DNA from: Xanthomonas indica
Lineage (GTDB): Bacteria > Pseudomonadota > Gammaproteobacteria > Xanthomonadales > Xanthomonadaceae
Assembly: GCF_040529045.1 (NCBI RefSeq)
Contig: NZ_CP131914.1
Coordinates: 4,262,501 to 4,326,500 of the forward strand
Direction: 5' to 3'
Length of the DNA stretch: 64,000 nucleotides
This document shows positions 1-8,123 of the stretch, one piece after another. The position numbers were made by a program, and so were the translations under genes. The stretch's first letter is position 1; each line of letters begins with the position of its first letter. The notes below the pieces were generated by a model, which saw nothing but the letters and a program-made list of their open reading frames with translations, made no database searches and was not told the DNA's origin.

Positions 1-1
1 C

Positions 2-2320
2 GTGTCGGGAACCCGGAGCGTGGGCGGCTTGGTCGGACGCAGTTCCGCCGCGATCGACACGGCGTACGCGACCGGCGCGGTGAACGGCACCTCGTCCGAA
101 ATCGGCGGGCTAATCGGGACCATGGACCACGGCAGCGTCACGTCGGTCCATGCCACCGGCACCGTGTCCGGCGGCCGCTTTGTCGGCGGACTGGTCGGCT
201 ACAGCAATACCGGAAGCGTGGGCGCGTCCTACGCCACCGGCAACGTGTCCGGGACCGACTATCTCGGCGGACTGGTGGGCTACAACGAGAGCGGCAGCAT
301 CGGCAACGCCTACGCCACCGGCAACGTCTCCGGCGGCATGTATGTCGCCGGACTGGCCGGCTACAACGACGAGGGCACCATCGCCAACACCTACGCCAGC
401 GGCGATGCCACCGGCACGGCGTATGTCGGCGGACTGGTCGGCGTCAACTACAACAACACCGTGCGCAACTCCTACGCCACCGGCAACGTTTCCGGCACCG
501 GCGCGGTCGGCGGCCTGGTCGGCTCCAATTCCAATGGCAGCATCGTCGCCAGTTTCTTCGCCACCGACATCGGCGGCAATCCGCGGAACGTGGGCCTGAA
601 CACGGTCGGCAACAGCGGCGGCAGCATCGATGCGATCAGCGGCGGCAGGTCCTGGAGCGCGCTGAACACGCTGTCCACCTTCACCGATGCCGGCTGGGCG
701 ATCGACGACCGTGGCGGCACCGGCCTGACCTGGCGCCTGTACGAACAGATGGGCACGCCGCTGCTGCGCAGCTTCCTGACCCCGTTGACGATCACCACCG
801 GCGTCTCCGGCCTCGACAAGACCTACGACGGCAATGCCGTCAGCGGCACGCTTGCGTCGTATACGATCGGCGGCGCCTTCGACCCTGGCCTGCTGTTCGG
901 CTCGTCGCTGCGGTACGCGACCACCGGCAATGGGGTCGGCCGCTACACCACGGGCAACGGCACCCTGCAGTTCGGCGGCCTGGCGTCCTCGCAGCAGGGC
1001 TACGACATCGCCTACGTGGTCTCCGGCGGCATCAGCATCACCCCGGCGACGCTGACGGTGACGGCGACCTCGGGTTCCAAGACCTACGGCGGCACCGCCA
1101 ACCTCGGCGGCTACAGCGTTTCCGGCCTGGTCGGCAACGACACGGTGTCCGGCGTCGCCCTGGGCAGCGCCGGTGCCGGTGCGGGTGCCGCGGTGGGCAC
1201 CTACGCGATCACCGCCTCCGGTGCCACCGGCGCAGGGCTGTCCAACTACGTCATCAGCTACGTCGATGGCAACCTGCGCGTCGACCCGGCCACCCTGCGC
1301 ATCGTCGCCACCGACACCAACAAGACCTATGGCGGTACCGCCACTCTCAGCGGCTACAGCGTCTTCGGTCTGCTCAACGGCGACACTGTTTCCGGCGTCG
1401 CCCTGGGCAGCGCCGGTGCCGGTACCGGCGCCGCGGTGGGCACCTACGCGATCACCGCCTCCGGTGCCAACGGCGCAGGGCTGTCCAACTACGTCATCAG
1501 CTACGTCGATGGCAGCCTGCGCGTCGATCCGGCCACCCTGCGCATCGTCGCCAACGATGCCAACAAGACCTACGGCAGCACCGCCAACCTCAGCGGCTAC
1601 AGCGTCTCCGGCCTGCTCAACGGCGACACTGTTTCCGGCGTCGCCCTGGGCAGCGCCGGTGCCGGTACCGGCGCCGCGGTGGGCACCTACGCGATCACCG
1701 CGTCCGGCGCCAGCGGCGCGGGGCTGTCCAACTACGTCGTCAGCTACGTCGATGGCAGCCTGCGTGTCGACCCGGCCACCCTGCGCATCGTTGCCAGCGA
1801 TGCCAGCAAGACCGTCGGCAGCACCGCCACCCTGAGCGGCTACCGTGTCTCCGGCCTGCTCAACGGCGACACCGTCGCCGGCGTCGCCCTAGACAGCGCC
1901 GGTGCCGGCGCTGGCGCCGCGGTCGGCAACTACGCGATCACCGCGTCCGGTGCCACCGGCGCGGGGCTGTCCAACTACGCCATCACCTACGTCGACGGCC
2001 TGTTGAACGTGGTTCCCGGCAGCGGCGATGGCGGTGGTGCCGGTGCCCAACTGACCACCACGACCGTGCAGGCGATCAACACCTCGGTCGCCGTCGCAAC
2101 GACCAGCGATGCCGTCAGCACGGCATCGACGCAGCAGCAAAAGGCCGACGAAGCCGCCAAGGAACTGGCCGCCGCGGCCCAGGCCAGTGGCAGTGGCACC
2201 GTCACGGCCGCCACCGACTCGATCCTCATCGTCGATGGCGGCATCCGCGCCCCGAGCGTCGCCTGCACCCCGAGCGGCGCGTCCAACGCATCCGCGGACA
2301 GCTGCATCATCCGGCAGTGA
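2..2320 (+). CDS. GLUG/MBG-repeat exoprotein, filamentous-haemagglutinin-like, 3' part
   Basis: The reading frame is open to the left edge, so the true start and N-terminal secretion domain lie outside the window; 772 codons are visible. Residues 1-190 are GLUG-type repeats of about 30 residues, each carrying a GGLVG-like core followed by YATGNVSG. From about residue 350 there are four MBG-type repeats of 81 residues (period exactly 243 bp, starting near 1052, 1295, 1538 and 1781), each with a K-T-Y/V-G motif, then a Gly/Thr-rich linker, an alanine-rich helical stretch and a tail with two cysteines. Such repeats occur in large secreted adhesins, often exported by two-partner secretion; this assignment comes from family knowledge, because the export signal is not visible. 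It ends convergently to a sensor kinase, with a strong hairpin after the stop. Surface or extracellular adhesion is the likely role; the ligand is unknown. Confidence 0.8.
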   Translation: MSGTRSVGGLVGRSSAAIDTAYATGAVNGTSSEIGGLIGTMDHGSVTSVHATGTVSGGRFVGGLVGYSNTGSVGASYATGNVSGTDYLGGLVGYNESGSIGNAYATGNVSGGMYVAGLAGYNDEGTIANTYASGDATGTAYVGGLVGVNYNNTVRNSYATGNVSGTGAVGGLVGSNSNGSIVASFFATDIGGNPRNVGLNTVGNSGGSIDAISGGRSWSALNTLSTFTDAGWAIDDRGGTGLTWRLYEQMGTPLLRSFLTPLTITTGVSGLDKTYDGNAVSGTLASYTIGGAFDPGLLFGSSLRYATTGNGVGRYTTGNGTLQFGGLASSQQGYDIAYVVSGGISITPATLTVTATSGSKTYGGTANLGGYSVSGLVGNDTVSGVALGSAGAGAGAAVGTYAITASGATGAGLSNYVISYVDGNLRVDPATLRIVATDTNKTYGGTATLSGYSVFGLLNGDTVSGVALGSAGAGTGAAVGTYAITASGANGAGLSNYVISYVDGSLRVDPATLRIVANDANKTYGSTANLSGYSVSGLLNGDTVSGVALGSAGAGTGAAVGTYAITASGASGAGLSNYVVSYVDGSLRVDPATLRIVASDASKTVGSTATLSGYRVSGLLNGDTVAGVALDSAGAGAGAAVGNYAITASGATGAGLSNYAITYVDGLLNVVPGSGDGGGAGAQLTTTTVQAINTSVAVATTSDAVSTASTQQQKADEAAKELAAAAQASGSGTVTAATDSILIVDGGIRAPSVACTPSGASNASADSCIIRQ
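1052..2023 (+). repeat. Four tandem 243-bp MBG-domain repeats
   Basis: Four head-to-tail copies with a constant 243-bp (81-codon) period encode MBG domains. Copies two and three are near-identical over long stretches; the fourth has diverged (its K-T-V-G replaces K-T-Y-G). Repeats this alike could expand or contract by recombination. Confidence 0.9.
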
Positions 2321-2325
2321 CCGGG

Positions 2326-2364
2326 ATGGCCTGACGACACCGCGCGACGGTGTCGTCAGGCCAT
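2326..2364. terminator. Strong hairpin between convergent genes
   Basis: A perfect 17-bp inverted repeat (2326-2342 and 2348-2364) with a 5-nt loop follows the stop of the exoprotein gene by 5 nt. There is no clear T-run. It probably acts as a terminator or transcript-end stabiliser for the adhesin gene, and possibly for the convergent kinase gene. Confidence 0.7.
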
Positions 2365-2504
2365 GGCAACGCCATCACGACGGCTCTCGGCGGCGAGCCC
2401 GGGCCGCAACGGCCATCCAGGAACGCACGATCCGGCGCAACCCGGCGCCATCGCGTTTGCCGACAGCGCAGCCCATGCATCGCACCGCGCGCGACCGCAT
2501 ACGA

Positions 2505-4577
2505 TCAGGCATCCGCCGCCGGCGGCAACCGCGGCAAGGCACGCTGCAGCACCGGCCGACGCGGCAGCAGCAACACGAAGCAGACCGATTCGCCCGGTGG
2601 CTGCGTGGACAGCTCCACCGAGCCCCCCAGCCGTTCCGCGATCCGCCGCACCAGATACAGGCCCAGCCCCGCACCCGGCGCATGCCGCGCGTTTTCGCCA
2701 CGGTAGTACTTCTGGAACAGACGCTCCTGTTCGGCGGGCGCGATGCGTTCGCCCGGATTGGCGACCTCCAGCCACAGGCGTTCGTCACTGCCGCGCACGC
2801 GCACGCGGATGGCCATGCCCTCGGGGCAATGGCGGTCTGCGTTGGCGATCAGGTTGCGCAATGCCACGCGCAACAGTCCGAGATCGGTGAGCAGGCCATC
2901 GTCGTCGGTGAGGAACTCGCAGAGCACCCGCTGCGACGGAAAATCCAGGCACAGCTCGGCCAGCAGCGCGCGCAGCGCGCACGGCTGCAGCCGCAGTTCC
3001 GACGCCGTCTCGCCCATGCGGTCGTCGGCGAGATACTCGTCCACCAGCGCCAGCAGCCGTTGCGCCGCGTCGCGGATGTTGCCGCAACGCGCGCGATTGC
3101 GTTCCGCCGGCGCATCCAGCTTGCGCGCCAACTGTTGCGCCGAGGTCATGATCACGGCCAGTGGCGTGCGGAACTCGTGGGACACCATCGCCACGAAGTC
3201 GCGTTGTTCCTGCGCGACCTTGCGTTCGGTCTGCAACAAGGCGCGCAGGTCGTCCTCCAACGCCTGCCGCCGGCCGATCTCGTTGCGCAGTTCGGCGGTA
3301 CGCAGCGTCACTTCGCGCTCGAGCGCCAGGCCGTGCCGGCGTGCCAGCTCCACCGCGGCATCGGCATGCCGCCGTTCGCGCAGCCGGCGCTGCCGCTCGT
3401 ACCGGGCGATGAGGAAGACGCTCAGCAGCGTCATGTGCAGCATGGTGCCGAACGTGGTGGCGTACTGGGTCCAGGCGTTGACCGGGACGAAGCCGAGGTT
3501 GCGCAGGAAACCCAGCATCACCCCCAGGTAGAACGGGAAGAAGGCGAGCACGAAGAACAGCGCCGGCCGGTAGCGGCGCCACAGCAGGTGCACCCCCAAC
3601 CCCACCAGCAGCACGATTTCCAGCAGCCCCAGCGTCTGCACCGGCCGCATGCCCCAGGCGTAGTGGCCCGCGAGCACGGCCACCGCGCCGCCGAACGCGA
3701 CCGCCCATAGAAAACGCGTGCCCCAACGCACCAGACGCGGATGGAAGGCGCGCAGGTTCAACTGCCGGCTGGCGACCTGGAACCCCACCGGCAGGCTGCA
3801 GGCGATGCTGATGCCCAGCAGGCTGTCGCTCCAGGCCATCGGCATGCCGGTGACCTGCTGCACCAGGCCGATCGACATCGCTTCGTTGAACACGCAGCCG
3901 CCGAGGTAGGCCACGAACAGGCCGCTCATGCGCGCACGCGTGGCCAGCCAGAACAGCACATGCAGGCACAGCAGCAGCAGATAGAAGCCAAAGTACAGGC
4001 CGAACTGCAGGCCTTCGCGCCGCGACTGGTTGTCGAATGGCAACCGTTGCCACACGTCCAGGCGCGTGACCAGCGCGTTCTTGCTGCGCAACCGCAGCAG
4101 CACCTCGTAGTCGCCAGCCTGCGAGGGCGCGAACTGGAACACCGGACTGCGATAGTCCACCGGCCAGTCGCGCCGCGGCACGCGTTCGCCGCTGCGCCCC
4201 AGCGCGCGCCAGGCGCCGCCGTCGCTGCGCACGTAGGCCTGCACGTCGTCGAGCAGGGCATTGCTCAATCGCAACATCCAACCGCCGGGCGGTACACTTT
4301 CGACATGAACAGGCAGGCGCAGCCACACTGGACCGTCGACGAATCCTGCGTTGAGCCCGGCGGGCAGCCGCGTCCAGCCGCGCGCGGCCGCGGCCTGCGC
4401 GGCGTCCAGGCGGCCCTGCGGGTCGTCCAGGCGTTGCAGGTAGCCGCTGGCATCGTGATGCGCCGCGGTCAGCGGCAACGCCGCGACCGCATGCGGTGCC
4501 GGTGTCGCGGCCAGGCCGACGCTCATTCCCACCAGCAGCCATGCGCCCGCCAGCCAGCGCCACCATTGCGCCATCAT
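2505..4577 (-). CDS. 7TMR-DISM hybrid-free sensor histidine kinase
   Basis: Membrane sensor kinase of about 690 residues. Order of domains: signal peptide; a periplasmic 7TMR-DISM extracellular domain (about 35-185); seven hydrophobic segments (about 190-395); a coiled coil; HisKA with the phospho-acceptor in SHEFRTPLA (His about residue 467); and an HATPase domain with an N-box (NLIANADRH) and a G-box (GAGLGLYL). There is no receiver domain. The start at 4577 (or the adjacent ATG at 4574) is preferred over an in-frame ATG at 4646 because it places the signal peptide at the N-terminus and leaves a divergent promoter gap of 67 bp to the response regulator gene. That neighbour is its probable phosphotransfer partner. 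DISM sensors often bind carbohydrate-like ligands; the ligand here is unknown. Confidence 0.88.
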   Translation of the reverse strand: MMAQWWRWLAGAWLLVGMSVGLAATPAPHAVAALPLTAAHHDASGYLQRLDDPQGRLDAAQAAAARGWTRLPAGLNAGFVDGPVWLRLPVHVESVPPGGWMLRLSNALLDDVQAYVRSDGGAWRALGRSGERVPRRDWPVDYRSPVFQFAPSQAGDYEVLLRLRSKNALVTRLDVWQRLPFDNQSRREGLQFGLYFGFYLLLLCLHVLFWLATRARMSGLFVAYLGGCVFNEAMSIGLVQQVTGMPMAWSDSLLGISIACSLPVGFQVASRQLNLRAFHPRLVRWGTRFLWAVAFGGAVAVLAGHYAWGMRPVQTLGLLEIVLLVGLGVHLLWRRYRPALFFVLAFFPFYLGVMLGFLRNLGFVPVNAWTQYATTFGTMLHMTLLSVFLIARYERQRRLRERRHADAAVELARRHGLALEREVTLRTAELRNEIGRRQALEDDLRALLQTERKVAQEQRDFVAMVSHEFRTPLAVIMTSAQQLARKLDAPAERNRARCGNIRDAAQRLLALVDEYLADDRMGETASELRLQPCALRALLAELCLDFPSQRVLCEFLTDDDGLLTDLGLLRVALRNLIANADRHCPEGMAIRVRVRGSDERLWLEVANPGERIAPAEQERLFQKYYRGENARHAPGAGLGLYLVRRIAERLGGSVELSTQPPGESVCFVLLLPRRPVLQRALPRLPPAADA

Positions 4578-4644
4578 TCGCCATACCGCTCCGTTGCCAG
4601 CCGATGACGTTACAGCAAACCGCCAGGCGCGAGGATCCGCCGCC

Positions 4645-5328
4645 ATGTCCGAGGTGATCCTGCTCGAGGACGAGCCGGTGCTGTGCGAGGAACTCGGCGA
4701 GTTCCTGCAGGACCTGGGCTACGTCGCCACATGCGTGGACAGCCTCGCCGGCTTCCGGGCGCGGTTCGATCCGGCGCGCCACAGCATGGCGGTGATCGAC
4801 GTGGGCCTGCCCGACGGCAGCGGCCTGGAGTTGGTGCGCGAACTGCGCCGCGCCGGCCATCGGCTGGGCATCGTGGTGTTCAGCGCCCACAACACCCCCA
4901 GCGATCGTATTGCGGGGCTGGAATTCGGCGCGGACCACTACCTGGGCAAGGGCATCGATTTGGACGAGCTGGCCGCGACCCTGGCCGCGCTCGGCCGGCG
5001 CCTGGCGCTGCCGCCACCGGCCGCGCGCTGGGTGCTGGAGCTCGCCGCCGCACGCCTGAACGTTCCCAACGCACCGCCGGTTCCGCTCTCGCGCCAGGAT
5101 CTGCTGGTGCTGACCTGCCTGATGCGCCATGCCGGCGAAAGCGTGGGCCACCGCGAGATCGCCGAGGCGCTGGGGGTGAACTTCCTCGAGTACGACCGGC
5201 GCCGGCTGGACACGCAGATGTACCGGTTACGGCGCCGCGTCGAGGAGATCAGCGGGCGCGCATTGCCGGTGAAGACCCTGCGCAACAGCGGCTATTGCTT
5301 CCACGCTCCGGCCGCGCTGGCGCCGTAA
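4645..5328 (+). CDS. OmpR-like response regulator
   Basis: A 227-residue two-domain regulator. The receiver has acidic residues ED near position 8-9, the phospho-acceptor Asp52 (IDVGLPDG) and Lys102. The C-terminal half is a winged helix of the Trans_reg_C type, with the expected RRLDTQMYRLRRR recognition region and KTLRNSGYCF wing. The start at 4645 has a GAGGA-type ribosome site 9-14 nt upstream; an upstream in-frame ATG (4594) would add 17 residues before the receiver and is unlikely. It is divergent from the 7TMR-DISM kinase gene and probably forms a two-component system with it. Targets are not evident; the neighbouring adhesin gene is one candidate by position only. Confidence 0.88.
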   Translation: MSEVILLEDEPVLCEELGEFLQDLGYVATCVDSLAGFRARFDPARHSMAVIDVGLPDGSGLELVRELRRAGHRLGIVVFSAHNTPSDRIAGLEFGADHYLGKGIDLDELAATLAALGRRLALPPPAARWVLELAAARLNVPNAPPVPLSRQDLLVLTCLMRHAGESVGHREIAEALGVNFLEYDRRRLDTQMYRLRRRVEEISGRALPVKTLRNSGYCFHAPAALAP

Positions 5329-5424
5329 GCGCGACGCGGCGCTGCGCGTCGCCCACGCTTGTCCTGGGTTTTGGCCACCGCTGCGAGTGCGCCTCCGGGG
5401 ACGCTGGCGAGGCACTGCACCACA

Positions 5425-5459
5425 AACGAAAAACGCCGGCGATGCCGGCGTTCTTCGTT
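5425..5459. terminator. Bidirectional terminator between response regulator gene and fbaB
   Basis: An inverted repeat with a 9-bp GC-rich core stem (5432-5440/5444-5452), a 3-nt loop, and, after one mismatch, a further 6-bp AT-rich stem (5425-5430/5454-5459). Convergent genes end on either side, so it probably serves both. Confidence 0.75.
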
Positions 5460-5482
5460 GCGCATCGACAGCGAGGGACTGC

Positions 5483-6487
5483 TCAGCCCTGCCACTTGCC
5501 CAGCGCGGCCAGGCCATTTTCCTTGGCGCGCTCGTACACCACCTGCTGCGCCTTGGCGAAATTGCCCTTCATGTCCTGCGCCCACAGCTTCAGCGCGGCC
5601 TGCTGCATGGCGCGGCCGTAGGAGAAGCTCAGCGGCCACGGCAGGTTGCCGAGCTGGTTCATCGCGTTGAGGTGCGCGGTGGACTGCTCGTCGGTCTGGC
5701 CGCCGGAGAGGAACACGATGCCCGGCAAAATCGCCGGCACGGTGCTCTTGAGGCACATCACGGTGGACTCGGCCACTTCCTCGACGCTGGCCTGCTCGTC
5801 GCAGTCCTTGCCGGCGATGACCATCGACGCCTTGAGGATGGTGCCTTCCAGGACCACGTTCTGCTCGTACAGCGCGCCGAACAGCGAACGCAGCGTGGCT
5901 TCGGTGACCTCGTAGCAGGTCTCGATGTCGTGGTCGCCGTCCATCAGCACTTCCGGCTCCACCATCGGCACCAGGCCCTGCTCCTGGCACAGCGCCGCAT
6001 AGCGGGCCAGCGCGTGCGCGTTGGTCTCGATGCACACGCCGGACGGGATGTCCTCGCCGATGGTGATGACCGCACGCCACTTGGCGAAGCGCGCGCCGAG
6101 CTTGTAGTACTCCTCCAGGCGGGTGCGCAGGCCGTCCAGGCCTTCGGTGATCAGTTCGCCCGGCATGCCGGCCAGCGGATGCGTGCCCTTGTCGACCTTG
6201 ATGCCGGGGATGATGCCGTGCTCGGCCATGTACTTGGCGAACGGCACGCCATCCTTGGTCTTCTGGCGGATGGTCTCGTCGTACAGGATGGCGCCGGAGA
6301 TGTGGTCGCTCAGCTTCGGCGTGGTCAGCAGCAGCTCGCGGTAGGCACGGCGGTTCTCTTCGACATTCTCGATGCCCACGCCGGCGAAGCGCTTGGCGAT
6401 CGTGCTGGTGGATTCGTCGATCGCGATGATGCCCTTGCCCGGGGCGACCATTGCCTGTGCGGTTTCGGCAAGCTGTTCGATGCTCAT
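5483..6487 (-). CDS. fbaB: Class I fructose-bisphosphate aldolase
   Basis: Cleaves fructose 1,6-bisphosphate to DHAP and glyceraldehyde 3-phosphate, and reverses this in gluconeogenesis; cytosolic. The 334-residue protein is the eukaryotic-like class I form: the Schiff-base lysine is Lys219 in GTILKAS, with Lys136 (FAKWR), Glu177 (EPE) and the SGGQT phosphate-binding loop also present. The first residues run straight into the conserved GKGIIAIDES motif, supporting the start. It is a single gene with its own putative promoter and terminator. The symbol follows common usage in Xanthomonas; fda would be equally acceptable. Confidence 0.95.
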   Translation of the reverse strand: MSIEQLAETAQAMVAPGKGIIAIDESTSTIAKRFAGVGIENVEENRRAYRELLLTTPKLSDHISGAILYDETIRQKTKDGVPFAKYMAEHGIIPGIKVDKGTHPLAGMPGELITEGLDGLRTRLEEYYKLGARFAKWRAVITIGEDIPSGVCIETNAHALARYAALCQEQGLVPMVEPEVLMDGDHDIETCYEVTEATLRSLFGALYEQNVVLEGTILKASMVIAGKDCDEQASVEEVAESTVMCLKSTVPAILPGIVFLSGGQTDEQSTAHLNAMNQLGNLPWPLSFSYGRAMQQAALKLWAQDMKGNFAKAQQVVYERAKENGLAALGKWQG

Positions 6488-6520
6488 ACGGTTCCTGATG
6501 GCTGCAACGGGGGAACCCTA

Positions 6521-6526
6521 AGTATA
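6521..6526 (-). promoter_or_regulatory. Putative -10 element of fbaB
   Basis: TATACT on the minus strand, about 34 nt upstream of the fbaB start codon, matches the sigma-70 -10 consensus at five of six positions. No convincing -35 is present at 17 bp, so the call is tentative. Confidence 0.4.
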
Positions 6527-6605
6527 CCGGGCCGGCCTGCATGCATTCCGTTACCGTCGGTGTTGCAAGCGGTTACAGGCGTAGACCGCGCGTCTTCCCG
6601 GCACC

Positions 6606-8018
6606 TCAGCCAAGCGCATCCGTCATCGCATCAGACGGCGCTGCTGCATCGGCCTGCGCCGCCTGCAGCGGCGCAACGTCCGCGGCCGGCACCCGCAAAG
6701 GCGCGGCGTACGCCGCCGACGGCAGGGCGATGTCGAGCGCATCGAGCAACGGCCGCCAGTCGTCGGCGCTGCGCGCGCGGCGGTGCGCCAGCAACGCCGC
6801 ATGGCGGCGCAGCCCCGGCAACTGCCAGCGCAGCTCGCAACAGACGCGATCCACTTCCTCGGCCGCCTCCGGTGCGGCGATCAGCCACGGCAGTTGCTCG
6901 ACCATCTTGCCGGCGCCGGAATCGTGGATGGCCATGATGTAGCCCACGATCAGCAGCAGCAGGTGCTGCAGGGCCGCGCGCTCGTCCTCGCGCAGGTCGC
7001 CGCCGCGCTGCAGGCGCAAGGCTTCGTCGCGCGCCCGCTCCAGGCCGTCGAGCAAGGCCGCCACCACTTCGCGCAGGTGCTGCGGGTCGTGCGCCGACGC
7101 AGGCTCCGGCACGCAGTCGCGCAACCGCGCGGTCACCAGATCGACCACGTCGCGTGGGAACTGCCCCGGCACCACGCGCAGCGCGATGCGCATCCGCGCC
7201 AGCGCGTGCGCCTGCCCCTGCTCGCGCTCGAACAACGCATCCAGCGCTTCGGCGCAGGAAATCAGCCGCCCCAGGGGCGACAGCACCGGCGTGCCGACCG
7301 GATAGCCGGAGCCGTCGATGCGTTCGTGATGCTCGCGCGCGGCGGCGGCCTGCTGCGCCGAATACACGCCGGATTCGCCCAGCAGCGCCGCGCTGATCAC
7401 CGGGTGCACGCACTGCATGCGCCACTGCGCGAAATCCTGCTGCGCCTCCGGCAGTTCCAGCACCGCCGGATCCACGTACATCTCGCCGAGGTCGTGCAGC
7501 AGGCCGACTTCCGCGGCCTCGCGCATCGCCGCGTCCGAGCGCGACAGCAGCGCCGCCAGCCAGGCCACCAGCATCGCCACCCGGACCGCATGCGAGAACG
7601 CCGCCGGCCGGGTCTGGCCGAGCGTGGTCAGCAAGGTGCCGGGCGCGCCCAGCGTGCGGGCGCGGGCCAGCGCAGTCATGACCGGCTGCACTTCCTCGCC
7701 CAGCAACAGGCGCAGATGCGGGTGTTCGTCCAGTTCGCGCTGCGCGGCCAGTTGCACTTCGCTCGGGCGCAGTTCTTCGCAGAACGCCAGCGAGGATTCC
7801 AGCGGGCGCAGCAGGCGCCGCGCAATCAGGCGTTCGCGCAGGCCGGCGTTGATGCGCTGGCCCTTGGCGACCAGCAGGATGCCGCGGCGGTCGCGGATGT
7901 CCTCGGTGACCACCAGCTCGCGCGTGGCCGAGGCCTGGATCAGGTGTTCAAGGCAGTGCGTGCCGGGGCGCTCGGGCAGTTCCAGCCCGAGCTCGGCGTG
8001 CGCGCTCGTGGATGTCAT
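6606..8018 (-). CDS. HD-GYP domain protein (putative c-di-GMP phosphodiesterase)
   Basis: A soluble 470-residue protein. The central HD-GYP domain (about 135-300) has His143, His175-Asp176 (HDLGEMYVDP), His205 (HPV), His230-His231 and the HHERIDGSGYP signature (Asp235, Gly238-Tyr-Pro240). HD-GYP enzymes hydrolyse cyclic di-GMP. The usual HDIGK lysine is replaced by glutamate (Glu179), so activity should not be assumed. There is no receiver or sensor domain that I recognise; the N-terminal 130 residues resemble the DUF3391-like lead-in of some HD-GYP proteins, and the C-terminal 150 residues are helical and unassigned. It lies between fbaB and pyk on the same strand but has no obvious metabolic link to them. 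No good ribosome site is visible at the assigned start. Confidence 0.8.
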   Translation of the reverse strand: MTSTSAHAELGLELPERPGTHCLEHLIQASATRELVVTEDIRDRRGILLVAKGQRINAGLRERLIARRLLRPLESSLAFCEELRPSEVQLAAQRELDEHPHLRLLLGEEVQPVMTALARARTLGAPGTLLTTLGQTRPAAFSHAVRVAMLVAWLAALLSRSDAAMREAAEVGLLHDLGEMYVDPAVLELPEAQQDFAQWRMQCVHPVISAALLGESGVYSAQQAAAAREHHERIDGSGYPVGTPVLSPLGRLISCAEALDALFEREQGQAHALARMRIALRVVPGQFPRDVVDLVTARLRDCVPEPASAHDPQHLREVVAALLDGLERARDEALRLQRGGDLREDERAALQHLLLLIVGYIMAIHDSGAGKMVEQLPWLIAAPEAAEEVDRVCCELRWQLPGLRRHAALLAHRRARSADDWRPLLDALDIALPSAAYAAPLRVPAADVAPLQAAQADAAAPSDAMTDALG

Positions 8019-8123
8019 GGGGGGTATCGCGCGATCAGGGAACGGTGGATGACGCGCCGTTCCATGCGCGATCGAACAGGGACTGCCGACGGTGCGGCGG
8101 CCTGGGCCGCCGCACCGCGTCCT

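Noticed and set aside
150-560. GLUG repeats considered as a non-coding tandem array
   Set aside because: The period is about 30 codons in an intact reading frame with protein-level conservation, so it is coding.
2785-5151. Long minus-strand open frame over the kinase and regulator genes
   Set aside because: It runs in another frame through two clearly coding genes on both strands and lacks any protein-like motif.
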